Origin: Bryobacterales bacterium
GTDB lineage: Bacteria > Acidobacteriota > Terriglobia > Bryobacterales > Bryobacteraceae
DNA: 17,121 nt
Reading direction: 5' to 3'
Assembly: GCA_016789785.1 (NCBI GenBank)
Contig: JAEUQE010000199.1
Coordinates: 1-17,121 of the forward strand
The position numbers and the translations under genes were made by a program. How positions within the stretch are numbered: position 1 is the stretch's first letter; each line of letters begins with the position of its first letter. Below, in pieces: positions 12,959-17,121 of the stretch. The notes below the pieces were generated by a model that worked only from the letters and a program-made list of their open reading frames with translations, was not told the origin of the DNA and did no database searches.

Positions 12959-14338
12959 TCACCCTCGCAAGTCGTAACACAGCAGACGCGGCGCAGTCTG
13001 ATTCAGCGAATCTCGAGTGTTCTGCGAAACGTATAACAGCCCTCGCGATAGCACCGGCAGCGCCCATGTCTCCCGTGCCGGGAACAGCCAGCAGCGGGCA
13101 AGCTCCTTGTAGCCACCCGGCGTCAGATCCATCCACAACAAGTGGCCCATCTCGCCAAGGCACAGAAAGTGTCCATCCACTGCGAGCAACGTTCCGCGAT
13201 ACGTCGACAGCATCTGCTTTCGCTCGCCGATCTGCTCCATCCATTCCGGGTTGTGGCGCCACACAATCTTACCGGTCTTCGGATCGAGACATGCAAGCGA
13301 AGCATCCGGCTCATTGCGTCCATCGAACCCGTAAAGGTAACCATCCTTGTAGACCGGAGTGTTGAAGTGGAGCCCGAATTCATTGGTGGTCCACAGCACC
13401 TTGTGTTGGAAGTCGGGCTGGATCTCGAGCAGCGCGCCACCGGTGCGGTAGCTCGCCGATACGAACACCTTGTTGTCGAAGATCACAGGGCACGACGCGT
13501 TCACCGACTCGTAGCTCCTTGAGCGCCACGGAAACGAGAAGTCGATCTTGCCGTTTGCGGGATCGATCGACAGAAGTCCGCCCGTGGGCGGGTCCGACTC
13601 GCCGCCTGCGAACACGAAGACGCGGCGTTTGCCGTGAATCGTGGCCGCCATCGGCGACGCGTAACTTGGGCCCCACTCCTTCCCTGCGCGCCACACTTCC
13701 TTGCCCGCTTCGAGATCCAGCGCGATCACACATGGTCCGCCCGGCGCGCCGGTGTTCACAATCAGCTTCCCGCCCTCCAACAGCGGCGTGGATGCGGTGC
13801 CGAAGAAATCCTGGGGCACTTTGTAGTCTTTGTTCAACTCGCGCTTCCAGATCTGCTTGCCCGATGCGAGATCCAGACAGTGCATCACGCCTTGCGCACC
13901 AACCGTGTAGATCCGGCCCCCTTCGATCACTGGCGAGGATCGTGGCCCGTTGTTGTAGCCGTACCGATCCTCGAAATTCGTTCCATAGCTGAACTGCCAG
14001 TAGCGATCGCCGTTCTCCGGATGCAGGCAATCGACGATCTCACGATCGCCATTGCGATAGAGATACACGAGCCGGTCACCGAGAATCGCGGGCGACGTGT
14101 AGCCCGTCCCCTTGCGCAACTCCCACACAAGTGGCGGCGGCAGCTTACGGGCGAGCTTCGTCTCTGTCGAGATCGCATTCATCGACGGGCCGAGGAAGCG
14201 CGTCCAATCATGCGTTGCGGCGCCCTTCGCCAGAGGCTTCACCTTGCGATGCACCTTCACATCGGGATTGGCTCCCCGTAAGGATGCAAGCGAAGCGGAC
14301 AGGAGCAGGCTGCGGCGTGTGAGAGTTCGCGAATTCAT
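12959..14338 (-). CDS. Tat-exported PQQ-type beta-propeller protein
   Basis: A 459-residue secreted beta-propeller with about seven or eight PQQ-like repeats, seen as recurring blade ends such as CLDLASGKQIWKREL, ALDLEAGKEVWRAG, SIDPANGKIDFSFPW and CLDPKTGKIVWRHN. The N-terminus (MNSRTLTRRSLLLSASLASLRGA) is a Tat-like signal. Such proteins resemble BamB and quinoprotein dehydrogenases, but no quinone-binding or haem motif is evident, so a scaffold or binding role is more likely than an enzyme role. The frame is open to 14416, but ATG 14338 is preferred because the signal begins there; the upstream 26 codons lack protein-like character. No clear ribosome binding site. The gene is divergent from the small secreted protein at 14436 and converges on the vapBC remnant. 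Confidence 0.85.
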   Translation of the reverse strand: MNSRTLTRRSLLLSASLASLRGANPDVKVHRKVKPLAKGAATHDWTRFLGPSMNAISTETKLARKLPPPLVWELRKGTGYTSPAILGDRLVYLYRNGDREIVDCLHPENGDRYWQFSYGTNFEDRYGYNNGPRSSPVIEGGRIYTVGAQGVMHCLDLASGKQIWKRELNKDYKVPQDFFGTASTPLLEGGKLIVNTGAPGGPCVIALDLEAGKEVWRAGKEWGPSYASPMAATIHGKRRVFVFAGGESDPPTGGLLSIDPANGKIDFSFPWRSRSYESVNASCPVIFDNKVFVSASYRTGGALLEIQPDFQHKVLWTTNEFGLHFNTPVYKDGYLYGFDGRNEPDASLACLDPKTGKIVWRHNPEWMEQIGERKQMLSTYRGTLLAVDGHFLCLGEMGHLLWMDLTPGGYKELARCWLFPARETWALPVLSRGLLYVSQNTRDSLNQTAPRLLCYDLRG

Positions 14339-14435
14339 GAATGTTTGCTCATCAAATTCTTCGATTCTCTCATGCCTTGCAGCGTACCTCACGGACAACG
14401 CTCGTGCGTCCTTCAAGCCAGAAAGGTCCTGAACG

Positions 14436-14855
14436 ATGCGGAAAGCAGCTTACCTTTGGATGATCCTCACCAGTGCGGCATTCACCACCAGCCTCTTCGC
14501 GCATGACTACGACGATGACCGCTGGAGGCAGTTCGACCGTTCCTCGCGATCTCGCGGCGGGCCTTATGCGTCGCGCAGCCCGGTGGCCTACATGCTCCGC
14601 GACATCGAGCAGATCGCACGCTACTCGCGTGTGGACCGCCATGAAGCGAATCACTTTCGCGAAGCGTTCGACGATCTGCGGTCTTTCGACATGCGGCTGC
14701 AACGCGGCCAGTTTGACCGCGGGCGCCTGAACAGCGCGATCCACAATCTGGAGCATCTGGCTCGGGCGCATCAACTGCATCCTCGGGATCGCGCCGTGTT
14801 GCGTGGCCATCTCTCACAGCTTTACCGGCTGCGATCAAACGGCTACCGCTGGTAG
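14436..14855 (+). CDS. Small secreted protein, function unknown
   Basis: A 139-residue protein with a signal peptide (MRKAAYLWMILTSAAFTTSLFA, cleavage likely before HDYDDD), then an acidic/arginine-rich stretch (DRWRQFDRSSRSRGG) and a mostly helical, arginine- and histidine-rich region of about 85 residues. It has no cysteines in the mature part, no membrane segment and no known motif. An AAAGG lies 9-10 bases before ATG 14436. It stands divergent to the propeller gene and ends one base before the stop of the convergent RidA-family gene. Not recognised as a named family; similar small periplasmic helical proteins occur in acidobacterial genomes. Confidence 0.7.
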   Translation: MRKAAYLWMILTSAAFTTSLFAHDYDDDRWRQFDRSSRSRGGPYASRSPVAYMLRDIEQIARYSRVDRHEANHFREAFDDLRSFDMRLQRGQFDRGRLNSAIHNLEHLARAHQLHPRDRAVLRGHLSQLYRLRSNGYRW

Positions 14856-14856
14856 G

Positions 14857-15297
14857 TCAGCTCTTGATTTCGAAGATCGCTTCCACTTCCACAGCCGCGC
14901 CCGTAGGCAACGATGCGAATCCAAGCGCACTGCGGGCGTGGTAGCCATCGGAGTCCTTGCCGAAGACTTCGTGCAGCAGGTCCGACGCCCCGTTGATCAC
15001 CAAGTGCTGCTCAATGAAATCCGGCGCCGAGTTCACGCATCCGAGGACCTTCAGCACGCGCAGCCCATCGAGCGTGCCATGCGCGTTCCACACGGAATTG
15101 AGAATCTTCGCGGCGCAGTCACGGGCAGCCTGGTATCCGTCCTGCGTGGAGAGCCCCGCGCCGATCTTGCCCTTCGCGGTGCTGACGTGGCCGGAAGTAA
15201 GGAGTTGCGAGCCCGTGCGAATGCAGAGATTCAAGTAGCCCGGCGTTTGCTTCTCAAAGACGATGCCGAGACTTTCAGCTTTCTGTTGTGGTGTCAT
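14857..15297 (-). CDS. RidA family protein (YjgF/UK114-like)
   Basis: A 146-residue cytoplasmic protein of the YjgF/YER057c/UK114 family, in the subgroup of PF14588 (YjgF-like endoribonuclease-type annotation). RidA enzymes hydrolyse reactive enamine/imine intermediates; this subgroup is less studied and its reaction is not certain. Family marks: C-I-R-T-G-S-Q-L-L-T-S-G-H at residues 25-37, FIEQHLVINGASDLLHEVFG at 94-113, and HARSALGFASLPTGAAVEVEAIFEI at the end, with Arg122 in the position of the conserved substrate-binding arginine. A TACAAT hexamer lies 10 bases before the ATG and no ribosome binding site is visible. It ends one base from the convergent gene. Confidence 0.93.
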   Translation of the reverse strand: MTPQQKAESLGIVFEKQTPGYLNLCIRTGSQLLTSGHVSTAKGKIGAGLSTQDGYQAARDCAAKILNSVWNAHGTLDGLRVLKVLGCVNSAPDFIEQHLVINGASDLLHEVFGKDSDGYHARSALGFASLPTGAAVEVEAIFEIKS

Positions 15298-15307
15298 TCA
15301 GCGAATC

Positions 15308-15313
15308 ATTGTA
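15308..15313 (-). promoter_or_regulatory. -10 element of the RidA-family gene
   Basis: On the minus strand TACAAT ends 10 bases before ATG 15297, so the transcript would start within about 3 bases of the start codon. No -35 element is seen. It means the gene need not depend on read-through from the upstream three-gene operon. Confidence 0.45.
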
Positions 15314-15361
15314 GCGGACCATGAGCGTGTGGTTCGGTGAGCTAACCAGTTGGCATGAGCG

Positions 15362-15748
15362 TCACCGGCGTTTCGCCATCACCTTCTTCGCCGCCTTCCT
15401 GGCCCCTTTCGAGCTACTCTTTTTCAAAGCCTTCCGCGCGGCTTTCTTCACTGCTTTCTTCGCGGGCCTCTTCGCAACTTTCTTCGCAGCAGTCGTGGGA
15501 GCCGCACGCACCGGAGGCGCCTCGGCGACGCTTGAGGGAAGCTCGTCATCCGCCATCGCGAAGGACTTCGGACCCATTGCCGCGATCTGCTGGCGCAGCG
15601 AGGACGCGCGCGCCTGCAACATAGACATCTTCGCCTCCAGCGCATTTCGCGTGGCAATCGGCGGGTCCTTGTCAAGCTTCGCCTGCGTCGCCGCGATCTC
15701 GGCTTCCACCTTGTGGAGTTGCTCCGTCAGTTCGTCACGTGTCGCCAT
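15362..15748 (-). CDS. Coiled-coil protein with histone H1-like basic tail
   Basis: A 128-residue protein in three parts: residues 1-58, a charged helical coiled-coil-like region (MATRDELTEQLHKVEAEIAA, then another helix with MSMLQARASSLRQQIAAM); 59-88, a flexible acidic/proline-alanine linker; 89-128, a tail in which 20 of 40 residues are Lys or Arg in repeated A-K-K/K-A-A-R-K patterns. The tail resembles bacterial histone H1-like proteins (AlgP/HctB type) and probably binds DNA or RNA without sequence specificity. The N-terminal coiled coil could dimerise it. ATG 15748 has AGGAAAGG about 8 bases upstream. It is 27 bases behind the lipoprotein gene and probably in one operon with it. Its target and any role in chromosome packing are inference. 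Confidence 0.8.
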   Translation of the reverse strand: MATRDELTEQLHKVEAEIAATQAKLDKDPPIATRNALEAKMSMLQARASSLRQQIAAMGPKSFAMADDELPSSVAEAPPVRAAPTTAAKKVAKRPAKKAVKKAARKALKKSSSKGARKAAKKVMAKRR

Positions 15749-15775
15749 CGGTCAACCTTTCCTCTCACCTTTGCA

Positions 15776-16408
15776 TCACTTGCATTTGCGGTCCGTTCGA
15801 AGTTTCTCTATCGCCTTCTTGCGCGCCGCATCCGTTTCCTTGGCCGCACTCTCCTTCAGGTCCGCGCACACTTCTTTATCGAAGTCCGCCTTTGCCGCCT
15901 GAGCGAACCGCCCGATATCCTGCACTTCATCGCGCAGCGTGCGCTTCGCACTGAGTGTGCCGAGCAGTTTCGAGAACGCTTCGATTCGATCTCTCTCCAT
16001 GCGCAACGTCTCCAGGCGATCGAGATAGACACGCGTGCGGTCGACATCGCCTTGAAGCCATGCCAGATTCTCCCGCTGCGACTGTTCGGCGAACGGCCGC
16101 AGATCTTCGCGGATTCGCGCCGGCAGCTTCTTCTTCTCCAGATAGTCATTGCTCAAACGGTCCGTGAGTTCCTTGCGGGCGTTTGCCAGATTGGTGGACC
16201 GCCGCAGACGATCGGAATCCGATTGCAGCGCCGCATACTCGCGATAGTAGGCTTCGGTCTCACGAATCTGCGCCTCCAGCTTGGACTGATACTCGGTGAG
16301 GATCAGGCGCGAGTTCTGCGCGAATTCGATCGCCTTCTCATCGCACCCCGTCAGCAGGAGCGCCACGATGAGAACCGGGACGAGTTGGGTCGACCTTAGG
16401 GTGCTCAT
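15776..16408 (-). CDS. Helical lipoprotein, function unknown
   Basis: A 210-residue lipoprotein. The signal ends in the lipobox L-T-G-C with the lipidated Cys at residue 22, followed by Asp-Glu. The mature part is almost entirely helical and rich in charged residues, with heptad-like coiled-coil character over about residues 30-190, and ends in a lysine-rich tail (KKAIEKLRTDRKCK) with a second cysteine. Family not recognised. Its ATG overlaps the stop codon of the upstream gene (ATGA), a sign of translational coupling and an operon. Position (inner or outer membrane) cannot be told; Asp at +2 can favour inner-membrane retention in E. coli, a rule that may not hold here. Confidence 0.78.
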   Translation of the reverse strand: MSTLRSTQLVPVLIVALLLTGCDEKAIEFAQNSRLILTEYQSKLEAQIRETEAYYREYAALQSDSDRLRRSTNLANARKELTDRLSNDYLEKKKLPARIREDLRPFAEQSQRENLAWLQGDVDRTRVYLDRLETLRMERDRIEAFSKLLGTLSAKRTLRDEVQDIGRFAQAAKADFDKEVCADLKESAAKETDAARKKAIEKLRTDRKCK

Positions 16409-17121
16409 TTCGTCACCGCCAGATAGGGCAACGCAAACGCCGTGCTGAGTTCATAGATGAGCCGCGCGATCTGTGACGGCTTCAGTCCAGAGCTGTAGTA
16501 TGCGGCCAGACGTTGCGTCGCCGCCTGCAACGTGGATTCATATGAGCCGTTGTACACGGCGTTGCGGCGGATCTGGAAGCGCGCATACTCGATTGCTTCG
16601 CGCGTGCCCCACATCCGTTCGGATGAGTCCTGATGGGCCGCGGTCGCCGCTGCCTGCACCAGTGTGTCGAGCACATTCTCGATTGCGGTTTTCGGATCAG
16701 CGGCCGTCATGCTCTTGCCGATCGTGTTTTCGATCAATTCCGCACCGTCCGCCTGGAATCGCTTGCGCGAGCTTCGGTAACCGGCGAGCAACTCTTTCAC
16801 TGCTTGCCGGTCGAGTTCCCGCAGAGCACGCATCGCCGTGAGGGTCTTGAGATACTCCGCTTCGATGGCGAGCAGTTGAATCTGAATCCGGATGGGCGAA
16901 GGCGCGAGCGACCGCGGATCCACACTGACTTCCTTCTGCGCTCGCAGGATCCTGCCCACTGTCGAGACGAGCGCCGTCACCTCGTCCAGGCCGGATTGAA
17001 TCTGATCCAATGCCTTGCTTGCCGTGGCGAAGCGCTTCGCATCCATGCCCTTCATCGCACGATCGGCGAGAGACAGCAACTCGTCGGCTTGCGAGATACG
17101 GTTGAGAATCTCATCGGCCAA
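16405..17121 (-). CDS. Helical protein of unknown function (N-terminus outside the window)
   Basis: The frame is open to the right edge, so the gene probably begins beyond it; 238 codons are visible. The sequence is predominantly alpha-helical, with no signal peptide, transmembrane segment or known motif in the visible part. It contains a helical region (ADEILNRISQADELLSLADRAMKGM), a proline-containing break (DPRSLAPSPIRIQ), then another long helical part ending in LIYELSTAFALPYLAVTK. The stop overlaps the lipoprotein start by 4 bases (ATGA), so it is the first visible gene of a three-gene minus-strand operon. I do not recognise its family. It might form a complex with the similarly helical lipoprotein encoded next to it (inference). 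Confidence 0.7.
   Translation of the reverse strand: MADEILNRISQADELLSLADRAMKGMDAKRFATASKALDQIQSGLDEVTALVSTVGRILRAQKEVSVDPRSLAPSPIRIQIQLLAIEAEYLKTLTAMRALRELDRQAVKELLAGYRSSRKRFQADGAELIENTIGKSMTAADPKTAIENVLDTLVQAAATAAHQDSSERMWGTREAIEYARFQIRRNAVYNGSYESTLQAATQRLAAYYSSGLKPSQIARLIYELSTAFALPYLAVTK

Noticed and set aside
12914..13036. Complete small toxin gene after the antitoxin
   Set aside because: After 16 codons the frame runs opposite the propeller gene with no protein-like features, and it lacks the PIN core, so it is a stub and not a working toxin.
14339..14416. N-terminal extension of the propeller protein
   Set aside because: The 26 extra codons precede a Tat-like signal that must be close to the true start; ATG 14338 fits.
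1..17121. CRISPR arrays, tRNA or rRNA genes, intact transposons, phage genes
   Set aside because: No regularly spaced direct repeats, cloverleaf-like T-loop motifs, rRNA segments, transposase motifs or phage structural proteins were found on reading both strands.

Overview
The window reads as GC-rich chromosomal DNA from a free-living bacterium, most likely an Acidobacteriota member of the Solibacter/Bryobacter type. This is inferred from gene content, since no rRNA or other phylogenetic marker is present. The pointers are the end of a MacB/FtsX-type 'orphan permease', a DUF1501 protein with a Tat signal, a secreted HAF + BACON-like + 'DVNGYF' repeat protein, several other Tat-exported enzymes, and many short membrane or secreted proteins of unknown role. 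The right half carries some decayed accessory DNA, but I found no CRISPR array, tRNA, rRNA, phage or intact insertion sequence.

Left part (1-3782): the 3' end of an ABC-transporter permease, a small four-helix membrane protein that overlaps tail to tail with the DUF1501 gene on the minus strand, a probable decayed group II intron end (domain V hairpin) just upstream of DUF1501, and truA starting at TTG.

Middle (3783-9275): a 913-residue secreted modular repeat protein, a hemerythrin-like protein on the minus strand, then a Tat-exported serine hydrolase followed 22 bases later by a Tat-exported aldo/keto reductase.

Right-middle (9276-12958): a broken membrane-protein gene, then a compact control region with an inverted repeat, a sigma70-like promoter and a 27-bp palindromic operator. 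It precedes an overlapping two-gene operon (six-helix membrane protein plus small winged-helix regulator). A secreted alpha/beta hydrolase follows, then a VapB-type antitoxin whose VapC partner is reduced to a C-terminal stub.

Right part (12959-17121): a Tat-exported PQQ-type beta-propeller protein diverges from a small secreted protein. A RidA-family protein follows on the minus strand. Last comes a minus-strand operon, running in from beyond the right edge, that encodes a helical protein, a lipoprotein and a coiled-coil protein with a histone H1-like basic tail.

A recurring feature is a -10-like hexamer 6-10 bases before the start codon with no Shine-Dalgarno sequence (946, 7136, 8325, 12663 and, on the minus strand, 15297). 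This suggests leaderless or nearly leaderless transcripts. The most distinctive signals are the autoregulation-style operator at 9780-9806, the vapBC deletion scar, the intron relic, and the uncharacterised three-gene operon at the right edge.
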